NCBI RefSeq assembly: GCF_014203395.1 | Contig: NZ_JACHIW010000001.1 | Span: 3,455,501-3,519,500 of the forward strand | Direction of reading: 5' to 3' | DNA from: Saccharopolyspora phatthalungensis | GTDB taxonomy: Bacteria; Actinomycetota; Actinomycetes; Mycobacteriales; Pseudonocardiaceae | DNA length: 64,000 bases | In this document: positions 44,525 through 55,127 of the stretch, one piece after another | Numbering within the stretch: the stretch's first letter is position 1 | How the letters are laid out: every line of letters starts with the position of its first letter | Translations under genes and position numbers: made by a program | Notes under the pieces: model-generated | The model's database searches: none | What the model saw: the letters and a program-made list of their open reading frames with translations, nothing else | Told to the model about the DNA's origin: nothing

Positions 44525-45787
44525 TCAGGCCCCGGCCTCCCGGAGCAGGATGTCCACCGCGCCGTCGTTGCGCGCGGTCTCCTTCTCGATGACCTCGTCC
44601 GGCGGGTAGAACCCGTCGACGCCGCTACCGCTGGCCGGGTACATCTCGAACGTGAACGCCAGGATCTTGTGCCGGCCCCACATCCAGTCCAGGATGTCGC
44701 CGTCGGTGACGTAGAGCTCGCTGGACTGCTGCGGCGTGTAGCCGTTGGACTTGGCCATCTCGCCGCCGACCCGCGCGAACCGGTCGTGCTCCTGCTGCGT
44801 CATGCCCTCGGTGACGTGGTCGGTGGTGTGTCCGAAGGGCCAGAGCACCAGCTCGGAATAGGTGTGGAAATCGACCGCCGCCTTGATCTGCTGCGCGCCG
44901 CCGACCACCCGCGAGTCGATGAAGTCCCGCATCGCCGCGGTCTCCGGGGCCGACCACGCGGCGCTGCCTCGGTAGGTTTCGCCGTTGGGGTTGTCGTCGG
45001 AGCCGCCGCAGCAGCCCCACTTGTAACCCCAGTTGCGGTTCAGGTCGGTGCCGGGACCCTGCCGGTTCTTGCGCCAACCCCGGTATTTGCCGGACTCCAC
45101 GTCGTAGACCGAACCGTCCGGGTTGACCACTGGGATCACCCAGATCTCCCGGTTGTCGACCACGGCCTTGATCGCCGGGTCGGCATAGTTGTCGGTCAAC
45201 CGCTTGGCGATGTGCAAGCACATCTCGGTGGTCAGGTGCTCGCGGGCGTGCTGGTTGCAGTCGAAGAGGATCTCGGGCTCGGCCTCGTCCCGCCCGACGT
45301 TGTCGCTGATCTTCAGCACCGGGATGTCGCGGCCCTGGAAGGACTTGCCGATGCTGGACTTCGCCGCGATGTCCGGGTGGTCCTTCACCGTCGCGTCGAG
45401 CTCGGCGACCATCTCGTCGTAGTTGTGGTAGCCCCGGTCCTCGGGCGGGAAGTCGCCCGGTGTCGGCTGCCCGCGGTTGACCCGCTGGAGCGCGTCGGCG
45501 ACCTTGCCTTCCTCCCGCAGCACGAACCCCTTGGCTCGCAGCTGCTCGGCCTGCGCCGGCGTGGCCTCCACGGTGGCCACCCCGCCGGACACCGAGAGGA
45601 CCTGGGCGCCGGTGTGGTTGATCTCCGTTCGACCCTGGCTGTCGGTGTTGGGGACGGTGTAGATGGCCAATTCCTGAGCGGCGGCCGGGGCAATCGGCTC
45701 CGCGGACACGCTCGCCTGGATCGGTGCCAACAAGGCCAGGCACGCGGCGGCCGTCACCGCCGTCGCCTTGCGCCGTGAGCTGAACAT
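44525..45787 (-). CDS. Secreted M14 zinc carboxypeptidase
   Basis: Extracellular metallocarboxypeptidase of 420 aa, carboxypeptidase T/SmCP-like. The signal peptide is MFSSRRKATAVTAAACLALL with a probable cleavage site after VSAEP. A propeptide runs to about residue 115. The zinc ligands are in DCNQHAREHLTTEM (His, Glu) and AVDFHTYSEL (His), the substrate Arg/Asn in GTDLNRNWGYKW, and the catalytic Glu in FTFEMYPASGSG. It would trim C-terminal residues from peptides outside the cell. The leader contains a GATCACTG inverted repeat. Confidence 0.93.
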   Translation of the reverse strand: MFSSRRKATAVTAAACLALLAPIQASVSAEPIAPAAAQELAIYTVPNTDSQGRTEINHTGAQVLSVSGGVATVEATPAQAEQLRAKGFVLREEGKVADALQRVNRGQPTPGDFPPEDRGYHNYDEMVAELDATVKDHPDIAAKSSIGKSFQGRDIPVLKISDNVGRDEAEPEILFDCNQHAREHLTTEMCLHIAKRLTDNYADPAIKAVVDNREIWVIPVVNPDGSVYDVESGKYRGWRKNRQGPGTDLNRNWGYKWGCCGGSDDNPNGETYRGSAAWSAPETAAMRDFIDSRVVGGAQQIKAAVDFHTYSELVLWPFGHTTDHVTEGMTQQEHDRFARVGGEMAKSNGYTPQQSSELYVTDGDILDWMWGRHKILAFTFEMYPASGSGVDGFYPPDEVIEKETARNDGAVDILLREAGA

Positions 45788-45800
45788 CGGGTCTCCGATC

Positions 45801-45839
45801 GATCACTGATGGTGATGTTGGAAGGTTGTAACAGTGATC
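45801..45839. promoter_or_regulatory. Inverted repeat in the carboxypeptidase leader
   Basis: GATCACTG (45801-45808) and CAGTGATC (45832-45839) are perfect 8-bp arms with 23 nt between them, 14 bp upstream of the carboxypeptidase start. This is either an operator with two half-sites or an mRNA hairpin near the ribosome site. Confidence 0.4.
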
Positions 45840-45994
45840 CGGTGTTGGCAAGGCACTGGCGAACAATGGACTGGAGTTAACAGTTTCCCGTTTTCGCCGA
45901 GTCGCCGGGTGTGCGCGGGGACCGGGTTCGCGGACAGCCGTGACCCGCGACGATTACCCTGGTCGACGTAGCCCCCGGGATTGGAAGGACGCAC

Positions 45995-49073
<3,079 letters not shown>

Positions 49074-49117
49074 GGGTTCGCGCGAGGCTTCGCAGTGCTG
49101 ATGGGGAGGTTTGGAGT

Positions 49118-49195
49118 CGGCCGTGGCGATGCGTCGGGGGCCACGCACCGCCACGGCCGTGCGGCCCGGTGTCGGCCGGGGGAATCACGACACCG
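49118..49195 (+). terminator. Tandem hairpins ending the hisDCB transcript
   Basis: The first hairpin has a 17-bp stem with one mismatch (49118-49134 with 49143-49159) and an 8-nt loop. The second has an 8-bp stem CGGTGTCG/CGACACCG (49167-49174 with 49188-49195). There is no T-tract. Their strength suggests that hisDCB now ends here. Confidence 0.65.
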
Positions 49196-49255
49196 AGCCG
49201 GGTCTGTCAGCTGTCGAGCGGGTCGAGTTTGCGAAAAATGCGCTGGGGTGACGAG

Positions 49256-49468
49256 TCAAACTCCCTGGGCACGCCGATTCACCCTGCACCGAGCCCTTGG
49301 TGCGACATGACAGCCTTCCAGTTCTTTCAGATGAGAAGCCGAGCGATCATGGAGGACTGTCAAGGAATGTAAAGTCGGGTCGACGAGGTCGGCGGCGAGA
49401 TCACCAGACCAGCTCACGCTGTACCCGGCCGCGACGATGCCCGTGCGGCGGTGTTTCACCGTTGCCAT
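49256..49468 (-). CDS. Possible small protein after the zinc-ribbon gene
   Basis: Frame of 70 aa from ATG 49468 (AAGGGGA ribosome site), starting 2 bp after the stop of the upstream zinc-ribbon gene. The first part (MATVKHRRTGIVAAGYSVSW) is basic, the middle is acidic, and the end is Arg/Cys-rich and looks less like coding sequence. It could be a genuine third gene of the cassette or a decayed fragment. No family is recognised. Confidence 0.35.
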   Translation of the reverse strand: MATVKHRRTGIVAAGYSVSWSGDLAADLVDPTLHSLTVLHDRSASHLKELEGCHVAPRARCRVNRRAQGV

Positions 49469-49470
49469 GA

Positions 49471-49995
49471 CTAGGGATTCCCCTTGCTCGCAATCTCGAT
49501 GCAGTCCGGGCACATCGGCCAGTCCTCCGGCGGATGCTCGTTCGGCCCCCACCCGATCTTTCCGCAGACCCCCACCGTGACGGTTGAGCTCTCGTACTTC
49601 CGTTTCCGTGCATCGGGTCTCGCGTAGTGGACGACGCGCTCGCGCCATGAAGGCGCATAAAGCAGCATCACGCCCGGCGAATCGGCAACGACGTCCGTGG
49701 GGGGCACCTCCGGAGGCCCACTATGAGGCGGCGGCGCGTCTTCGGCTTCTGCGCGAGTGACCGGAGGCGCGTCGCTGGCGAGCACGGCGAGCATGAGGCA
49801 CTTAGGACACGGGTTGCCCGTGAACGGATCGACGATCTCGGCTTCGCCAGGCTTGATCCGGTCACCGCACGGCGACACCCACACGACCGGATCGCCGTCG
49901 GCGCGGTAGGCGTGCACTTCCGGCGGCCGATCCGGTGGCGCGAACTCCGACCGTAGCCGCGCCAGGATCATCGATCCTGAGCGCTGGCCGTTCAC
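49471..49995 (-). CDS. Duplicated DUF3039-like zinc-ribbon protein
   Basis: Protein of 174 aa with two similar Cys/His modules. Module 1 (about residues 27-75) has HAYRADGDP, then SPCGDRIKP and GNPCPKCLMLA. Module 2 (about 120-172) has VVHYARPD, then GVCGKIGWG and DWPMCPDCIEIA. The H...CG...CPxC layout resembles actinobacterial DUF3039 zinc ribbons. A Pro-rich linker joins the modules. GTG 49995 is chosen because it overlaps the stop of the small membrane gene by 4 bp. ATG 50040 would add 15 residues. The function is unknown. Confidence 0.7.
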   Translation of the reverse strand: MNGQRSGSMILARLRSEFAPPDRPPEVHAYRADGDPVVWVSPCGDRIKPGEAEIVDPFTGNPCPKCLMLAVLASDAPPVTRAEAEDAPPPHSGPPEVPPTDVVADSPGVMLLYAPSWRERVVHYARPDARKRKYESSTVTVGVCGKIGWGPNEHPPEDWPMCPDCIEIASKGNP

Positions 49996-50162
49996 GCTGC
50001 ACGCCCCGGAGCGCGACGGCGGAGCCGTTCCGCTCGACATCGGGCCGCTGCCTTGAAAGCTTGTCTCTTTCGGTGTTCCGGCAGCCACCACATGATGAAC
50101 AGCGGAACAAAGATCACCGACCAGGCCAGTAGGCCGAGAAGCATCCCCAGCGCGTCATGCAT
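49992..50162 (-). CDS. Small membrane protein (56 aa) in the XRE-TPR cassette
   Basis: A short hydrophobic N-terminal segment (MLLGLLAWSVIFVPLFIMWW, about residues 7-26) is followed by a strongly basic Arg/Ala-rich tail, so the protein is probably a one-TM peptide with a cytoplasmic basic end. Its TGA overlaps GTG 49995 of the zinc-ribbon gene. ATG 50162 lacks a clear ribosome site, and the internal ATG 50144 is an alternative start. It lies 58 bp downstream of the regulator gene on the same strand. Confidence 0.5.
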   Translation of the reverse strand: MHDALGMLLGLLAWSVIFVPLFIMWWLPEHRKRQAFKAAARCRAERLRRRAPGRAA

Positions 50163-50220
50163 GAGTCCAAGATCGCCCGGTCCGACACGGGCAATAGGTA
50201 CGTTTTTTACCCCTACCCGA

Positions 50221-51435
50221 TCAGCGGACCCCGATGCGCTGCGCTAGCGACCGCACCGCCGCCGACTCGCCAGCCGGCGGACGGTCGAGAAGCGAATGCG
50301 CCAACTCGCGTGCCCAGCCGTTGAACCGGGCGGTTTCCGGCGCGGTCCGCTCCGCCCTGTCGAGCATTGCCAACACTGCAGTCTGATTGCCTTGCAAGGC
50401 GGAACCGCGAGCGACCTCGATCATGTGCCGTGCCCGGCGCGGCACCGAAGCGATCTCGGCCGGATCGAAGTTCGCCGCCTGCATAGCCTCTCCGCCGCGC
50501 CGCAGCTCCACGCCCAGCGTGACCGCGTTGGCCTTCATCACCGGCAGACCGAAACTCGTTTGCACGTGCCGGTATCCGGGGCCGAGCTTCCGGGCGATGC
50601 CGTGGGCCGACTCCCAGTAGCGCCAGGCTTCGCCATGCCGGCCTCGGCGCGCGTAGGTGATCGCGTTCTCGGCGCGCAAGGCGCCGACCATGCCGTGCCA
50701 GTCATCCGGTGCTGATTCCAGGTAAGGCTCCAACTGTGCCGCGCCGTCGTGGGCGACGCTGATCGCTTCCTCCCAGCGCCCGGACTCCCGGAGCGCCTGG
50801 ACCAGCGCCCACGCCCCGGCCGCCATCGCGTACGGATCGTCGGCCTCTTGGCCTTCGGTGACGGCCCGGTCGGCGACCAGCCACACCAGCTCCGGCGCGG
50901 GTTGGAACGCGACGTAGAAGTCGGCGAGCTGGTAGACGCCTGCCAGGATGCGCCGTGCCTGCCGACGCTCGGCGCCCTGGTGTACTCGCACAGCTCGCTG
51001 CGCATCCCGGATGAGGCCGGGCAGCAGTGCGCCGAGCTGGGTGCGATGGTCCGGCGAGCTGTGCCGCACCTTCCACGCCACCGCCAATCGTTCCGTCAGG
51101 TGCGCAAGGTCGACCGGCCGTGTGTCGGGCGTGAGCCGGTATTCGGTCAACGCGGCTTGCACGTCGTAGAGCGCCTGATGCGCAGCGCCGAAAGCAAACC
51201 GGGACACCGATACCGCTTCGTCATTGCCGGTGAGCTCGGCGAGGTCTCGGACGTCGAGCACGTGGGCAAGCTTGGTGAGCATCTGGAGCTTCGGCGTCTG
51301 CAAGCGGCCGGTTTCGACCGCTTTGACCCACTCGCCGGAGCGGTTAACGAGGCCGCCCAGCACGCGGCGGCTCATCCCGGCGCGTTCCCGCGCTTTCCGG
51401 ATGCGGGCACCAACAGAGGGACCGTTCGAGGACAC
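50221..51435 (-). CDS. XRE-family HTH regulator with TPR-like C-terminal domain
   Basis: Protein of 404 aa. The N-terminal HTH_XRE domain covers about residues 7-65 (SVGARIRKARERAGMSRRVL, SGEWVKAVETGR, MLTKLAHVLDV). The remaining ~320 residues are helical with TPR-like pairs (DDPYAMAAGAWALVQALRES, DWHGMVGALRAENAITYARR, GSALQGNQTAVLAMLDRAER). This HTH-TPR architecture recalls RRNPP peptide-responsive regulators of Firmicutes and many uncharacterised actinobacterial regulators. GTG 51435 after GAGGTGAT is chosen. GTG 51441 is possible. Repeated sites upstream suggest autoregulation. Confidence 0.82.
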   Translation of the reverse strand: MSSNGPSVGARIRKARERAGMSRRVLGGLVNRSGEWVKAVETGRLQTPKLQMLTKLAHVLDVRDLAELTGNDEAVSVSRFAFGAAHQALYDVQAALTEYRLTPDTRPVDLAHLTERLAVAWKVRHSSPDHRTQLGALLPGLIRDAQRAVRVHQGAERRQARRILAGVYQLADFYVAFQPAPELVWLVADRAVTEGQEADDPYAMAAGAWALVQALRESGRWEEAISVAHDGAAQLEPYLESAPDDWHGMVGALRAENAITYARRGRHGEAWRYWESAHGIARKLGPGYRHVQTSFGLPVMKANAVTLGVELRRGGEAMQAANFDPAEIASVPRRARHMIEVARGSALQGNQTAVLAMLDRAERTAPETARFNGWARELAHSLLDRPPAGESAAVRSLAQRIGVR

Positions 51436-51441
51436 GATCAC

Positions 51442-51527
51442 ATCACCTCTTCGCGGATGACCTCTTCGCGAAACCTCCGGCCCGTCGACCGGCGGCATAC
51501 CTCCGCGAGGAGGTACCGCCGAGCGTA
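51442..51527 (-). promoter_or_regulatory. Promoter, palindrome and RGAGGT repeats of the XRE-TPR gene
   Basis: The minus-strand -10 box TACGCT (51527-51522) is followed by a perfect dyad, TACCTCC-GCGA-GGAGGTA as read on the plus strand (51498-51515), at the expected start point. Further into the leader are GGAGGTT and two copies of GCGAAGAGGT spaced 15 bp apart, the last serving as ribosome site. The recurring RGAGGT half-site suggests cooperative autoregulation. Confidence 0.5.
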
Positions 51528-51794
51528 GCGATCTCCCGATCAGGTGACGAAGAGTCGGGCGGCGCTGTGCGGGCTCGGTGCACCCGTTCGGCGTAGTGGC
51601 GTCCCGCTGGTTTCGGTGTAGCCGGGCCGGACGCCCGCCCCGTTCTTCGTTCGCCTCCGCACGAGCACTTGACCACGCCATCGCACTGCAATCCCTGTCC
51701 GCCAAGGGCGAGCTCCGCAGTACGGTAACGGTTCTACGCCGCTGGAGCGCGCGTGACGAGGTTGCTCTAGCGCTGCGCCGCCTGCACAACAACA
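51528..51794. other. Gene-poor interval between XRE-TPR and pepE genes
   Basis: No convincing gene is seen in this interval. The plus-strand frame ending 51808 has irregular composition and no recognisable product. Base composition is lower in GC than in neighbouring genes, consistent with accessory DNA. Confidence 0.4.
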
Positions 51795-52511
51795 CTACGA
51801 ACGCTTGAGCCGACGAACGTCGAGCGCGGTTTCCACCGCAGTGCCGTTGCTGCTGCGTTCGACGCGGTACGCTCCCGCATTCTTGCGGTCGCTGATCGCT
51901 GCGACCAGCTTCGTGCCCTCAAAATGCAGCCCAGCGCCGATATCAGTGGCGAAACCCGAAGGCAACACGCCGTTGCCAATCAACGCTTGGAACTGCTGGC
52001 GTCTGGTCTGGTAATGGACAGCATTGGAATACGGCAGAAAACCCAGCCCGTCAGGGAAGGCATGCACCTCGCCGAACGAGTCGGTCGTGCCGCCCGCAAA
52101 CCAGCACAGCGAGCCAGCTGACTCGCCACCGAGTACGACACCCGCCTGCCAGCACTCGCGCAGCACGATGTCCAGTCGGTGAACCCGCCACACCGCCAGC
52201 AAGTTGGCGACACTGCCCCGATCGACCCAAATCACGTCCTGGCTGCGGAGATGCGCCGCCACATTCGGCACGTTGGGCTTGTCGAACAAGGTCAAGGCTG
52301 AAAACGTCACGTCACCGGAAAACGACACCGCAAACCGTTCCAACGTCTCCTGTTGATCCCCACCAGCGGTCGCCAGAAGGCACAACCGCGGTATCCCAGA
52401 TGGCCGCGCCAGCTCGAAGGCATACGAAAAGATCGGCCCCGGCCGCCACGGCTCGCGAGCACGGTTCAAGCCCATCGACGTAGCAATGATCGTCGGCGCC
52501 ACAGCTGTCAC
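51795..52511 (-). CDS. pepE: Peptidase E (S51) family protein
   Basis: Serine peptidase-like protein of 238 aa, related to alpha-aspartyl dipeptidase. The nucleophile elbow is VVLGGESAGSLCWFAGGTTDSFG (Ser in GESAG). PTIIATSMGLNRAREPW at the N terminus, WVDRGSVANLLAVWR, DGLGFLPYSNAVHY and AYRVERSSNGTAVET match the actinobacterial branch. GTG 52511 starts just before the conserved part. An AT-rich TACAAT box lies 9 nt upstream. No ribosome site is seen. The his scrap lies immediately upstream. Confidence 0.85.
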   Translation of the reverse strand: MTAVAPTIIATSMGLNRAREPWRPGPIFSYAFELARPSGIPRLCLLATAGGDQQETLERFAVSFSGDVTFSALTLFDKPNVPNVAAHLRSQDVIWVDRGSVANLLAVWRVHRLDIVLRECWQAGVVLGGESAGSLCWFAGGTTDSFGEVHAFPDGLGFLPYSNAVHYQTRRQQFQALIGNGVLPSGFATDIGAGLHFEGTKLVAAISDRKNAGAYRVERSSNGTAVETALDVRRLKRS

Positions 52512-52545
52512 AATTTCAAGATTGTATGCGAGTGAACGAATTACC

Positions 52546-52640
52546 TGCTGCGCGCCGACCGCGACGACTTCAGTCTGGATGGCCCGCAAGCGGCCCGGTG
52601 CCGTCGTGGTGGACGAGGCTTAGGCGATCGCCCGAGCCGC
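52546..52640 (+). pseudogene. Scrap of hisC and hisB sequence
   Basis: Bases from about 52546 to 52600 (GCGACGACTTCAGTCTGGAT and on) match hisC around 47767-47820. The sequence then jumps at a shared GCCCGG to the hisC stretch around 47925-47953 (GTCGTGGTGGACGAGGCTTA). It next jumps to GGCGATCGCCCGAGCC of hisB at about 48989-49004. The two deletions (about 110 bp and 1 kb) leave no function. The scrap shows that his DNA was once duplicated or rearranged at this accessory block. Confidence 0.8.
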
Positions 52641-52653
52641 CTTGCCCGTTGGA

Positions 52654-53061
52654 CTACCGGAGTCCGAGATCGTCACCTGGCGACCTTTCGAGCGGGAACG
52701 CTTCGACTCCGTAAGGACGCCACTGGACACCGGTCGGCCGCGTGCCCGTCTTCGCGAACTCCTCGGCCGCCTCGATCACGGTTTCCGCGTCGAGTTCCGC
52801 GCCCGCCGGGACCGGAATCTCAGACCATCCGTAGACGATCACGTCGTCGTTCGTTCCACCGGTCGTCACCGCAGGGTCGTCGCCGCAGATCTGCCACAGA
52901 CAAACGCCCCGACCGTCGCGGAAGCCGATTGCGAGCTCCGTGCCGTTGTCGTGGACGAGGTACACGATCACGTGCTCGTCTGACATCTGGGAGGTCAGCG
53001 TGGCCCGCACATCGGCCGCGTCAAGCGGCGTTTGGTCGTCAAGTTCCATCTTGATCATCAT
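52654..53061 (-). CDS. Imm1-family immunity protein
   Basis: Protein of 135 aa matching the Imm1 immunity-protein pattern: an N-terminal acidic region, a central GFRDGRGVCLWQICGDDPA strand pair, then VIVYGWSEIPVPAGAELD and AAEEFAKTGTRPTGVQW. ATG 53061 overlaps the stop of the upstream deaminase-toxin gene by 4 bp (ATGA). That coupling is typical of toxin/immunity pairs. It probably neutralises the neighbouring deaminase, an inference from pairing. Confidence 0.8.
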   Translation of the reverse strand: MMIKMELDDQTPLDAADVRATLTSQMSDEHVIVYLVHDNGTELAIGFRDGRGVCLWQICGDDPAVTTGGTNDDVIVYGWSEIPVPAGAELDAETVIEAAEEFAKTGTRPTGVQWRPYGVEAFPLERSPGDDLGLR

Positions 53062-53426
53062 CGCTTCGCCTTCCCCTGGTAGGTGCGCCGGTAGGGGCGC
53101 CCCTTGTTGTCCGTACCCGACACGGTCACCTGCGAACCCTCCGGCAGGAACGGCTCTAGCACCTGGTGACAGCCTGGCGGGCGCGTCTGGTAGCCGCATG
53201 GGACGTTGTTGATCACAACTTCCGCAGCGGTTACGCCTCTGCGGATCGTCATCGCAGCGGCCCGCAGCTCGACATGAAAGGGCAGGAACCACGGAGCCCG
53301 GATACCGAGCGCCTTGATCCGTTGGTCTGCCTCGTCGACCCAGATGTCTCGTTGGTTGGACCGGAACTGTCCAGGGATTGGCCGGTCGCCAACCAGCTGC
53401 TGCTGGACGTCTTCGAGTGCAGACAT
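53058..53426 (-). CDS. Orphan SCP1.201/DddA-like deaminase toxin domain
   Basis: Product of 122 aa that looks like only the C-terminal toxin domain of a polymorphic toxin. Deaminase motifs are FHVELRAAAM (HxE) and NNVPCGYQTRPPGCHQVL (PC...C), followed by PFLPEGSQVTVSGTDNKG, which resembles the SCP1.201 end. Family members deaminate cytosine in DNA. No delivery or pre-toxin domain is present: in-frame sequence upstream reaches a TAG after about 40 codons without a start. It may be a displaced cassette or a remnant. The PC-to-C spacing is longer than usual. Confidence 0.65.
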   Translation of the reverse strand: MSALEDVQQQLVGDRPIPGQFRSNQRDIWVDEADQRIKALGIRAPWFLPFHVELRAAAMTIRRGVTAAEVVINNVPCGYQTRPPGCHQVLEPFLPEGSQVTVSGTDNKGRPYRRTYQGKAKR

Positions 53427-53554
53427 GCGCCCCAGATCCTGTCGACATTCGAGTTGGTGCCGACGATCCTGCCGACCCCCACCGACAGCTTGGCGAACCC
53501 TGAACCGCGCTACGCCGGATGGGTCTGCATGAGCCAGCGCCTAGGCCATGGAGA

Positions 53555-53599
53555 AAGGGGCACCCTTGGCCGACTTGGTCGGTGGAAAGGGTGCCCCTT
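53555..53599 (-). terminator. Strong hairpin downstream of dctA
   Basis: A perfect 13-bp stem (53555-53567 with 53587-53599) has an inner CCGAC/GTCGG stem in its loop, 18 bp past the dctA stop. It probably ends dctA transcription, and it also separates dctA from the toxin/immunity pair. Confidence 0.7.
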
Positions 53600-53617
53600 G
53601 CAAGGGAAAGCGCGGTG

Positions 53618-54982
53618 TCAGCTGGCCGTGGTGGCGGGCGTCTTTTCGGTTTTTTCTTCGGGGCTGCCGCCGTGGCCTTCGTCTACAAAGGACCGCTCGT
53701 TGAACGGGCTGTCGCCCGCGAACACCTGCTTCATCTGGTCGCGGTCGAGCTCCTTGGTCCACGCTCCGATGAGGACGGTGGCCACCGCGTTGCCCGCGAA
53801 GTTGGTCAGCGCCCGTGCCTCGGACATGAACCGGTCGATGCCCACGATCAAGCCGACGCCGTCCAGCAATTCCGGCCGGTGCGACTGCAGCCCGCCCGCA
53901 AGCGTGGCCAGCCCGGCGCCGCTGACGCCGGCCGCGCCCTTCGAGGCGACCATCATGAACAGCAGCAGCCCGACCTGCTCGGCGATCGACAGCGGGTCGC
54001 CCAGCGCGCTCGCGATGAACAGCGACGCCATGGTCAGGTAGATCATGGTGCCGTCCAGGTTGAACGAGTAACCGGTCGGCACCGTGATGCCCACCACCGG
54101 CTTGCTCACCCCGAGGTGCTCCATCTTCGCGATCAGCCGCGGCAGCGCGGCCTCCGACGACGAGGTGGACAGGATCAGCAGGAACTCGCGGCCCAGGTAC
54201 CGCAGCAGCGAGAAGATGTTGACCCGGGCGAACATCCACAGCACCGGGCCGAGCACCAGGAACACGAACAGCAGGCACGTGGTGTAGAAGCCGAGCATGA
54301 TCACGGCCAGGCCCTTGAGCGCCTGTACACCGGTCGCGCCGACGACCGCGGCGATCGCGCCGAACGCGCCGACCGGCGCGGCCCACATGACCATCGCCAG
54401 CATCTTGAACACCAGCCGCTGGAGGTGCTCGATGCCGCGCAGGATCGGGGCGCCCTTGTCGCCCATGGCCTGCAACGCGAAGCCGGCCAGCAGCGCGACC
54501 AGCAGGGTCTGCAGGACCTGTCCCTCGGTCAGCGACGACACCAGGGTGTGCGGAATGATCCCGAGCAGGAAGTCCGTGGTGCTCTCGGCGCCCTCGCCGG
54601 CCTGCTGAGCACCCTGGCCGCGCAGCGAGTCGGTGATGTGCAGGCCCTCGCCGGGGTGCAGCACGTTGCCCACCAGCAGCCCGATGATCAGCGCCACCAC
54701 GGACATGACCATGAAGTAGACCAGCGCGAGGCCGCCGACCTTGCCGACCTTGGCGGCCTTCCGGACGCCGCCCACGCCGAGCACGATGGTGCAGAAGATG
54801 ACCGGCGAGATCATCATCTTGATCAGGTTCACGAAGCCGGTGCCCAGTGGTTTGAGGGCTTTGCCGAGGTCGGGGGCCAGGAAGCCGACCGCGATCCCGG
54901 CCAGGACCGCGATGATCACCGCTATGTAGAGGTAATGCGTGCGATCCCGACGGTGTGTCTGCGCAGCGTCTTTGCTTGCCAC
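53618..54982 (-). CDS. dctA: DctA-type C4-dicarboxylate/proton or sodium symporter
   Basis: DAACS-family transporter of 454 aa for succinate, fumarate or malate. About eight helices plus two re-entrant loops are visible. LILSTSSSEAALPRLIAKME is the serine-rich HP1 loop, VPTGYSFNLDGTMIYLTMASLFIA carries the substrate region, and DRFMSEARALTNFAGNAVAT matches helix 8. The C-terminal tail is acidic. GTG 54982 follows GTAGGAG. It is divergent from a CitA/CitB-type two-component system that probably controls it. Confidence 0.95.
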   Translation of the reverse strand: MASKDAAQTHRRDRTHYLYIAVIIAVLAGIAVGFLAPDLGKALKPLGTGFVNLIKMMISPVIFCTIVLGVGGVRKAAKVGKVGGLALVYFMVMSVVALIIGLLVGNVLHPGEGLHITDSLRGQGAQQAGEGAESTTDFLLGIIPHTLVSSLTEGQVLQTLLVALLAGFALQAMGDKGAPILRGIEHLQRLVFKMLAMVMWAAPVGAFGAIAAVVGATGVQALKGLAVIMLGFYTTCLLFVFLVLGPVLWMFARVNIFSLLRYLGREFLLILSTSSSEAALPRLIAKMEHLGVSKPVVGITVPTGYSFNLDGTMIYLTMASLFIASALGDPLSIAEQVGLLLFMMVASKGAAGVSGAGLATLAGGLQSHRPELLDGVGLIVGIDRFMSEARALTNFAGNAVATVLIGAWTKELDRDQMKQVFAGDSPFNERSFVDEGHGGSPEEKTEKTPATTAS

Positions 54983-55091
54983 TGTTGCACTCCTACTGGG
55001 CTACCGGGTAACACTCGAACCACCCGTGTCCCAGGTCACGGTATGGCCGGGAAGTGACTATCGACGCCCGGTATCGTCAGCGTCATCCTTC

Positions 55092-55106
55092 TGTTCATTG
55101 TGTTCA
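55092..55106. promoter_or_regulatory. Direct TGTTCA repeats in the dctA / kinase intergenic region
   Basis: TGTTCA at 55092-55097 and 55101-55106 (9-bp period) lie in the AT-richest part of the 145-bp divergent intergenic region. They are candidate sites for the response regulator encoded next door. The assignment is inferred from position only. Confidence 0.35.
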
Positions 55107-55127
55107 CGTATTTGACACGGATTCGTC

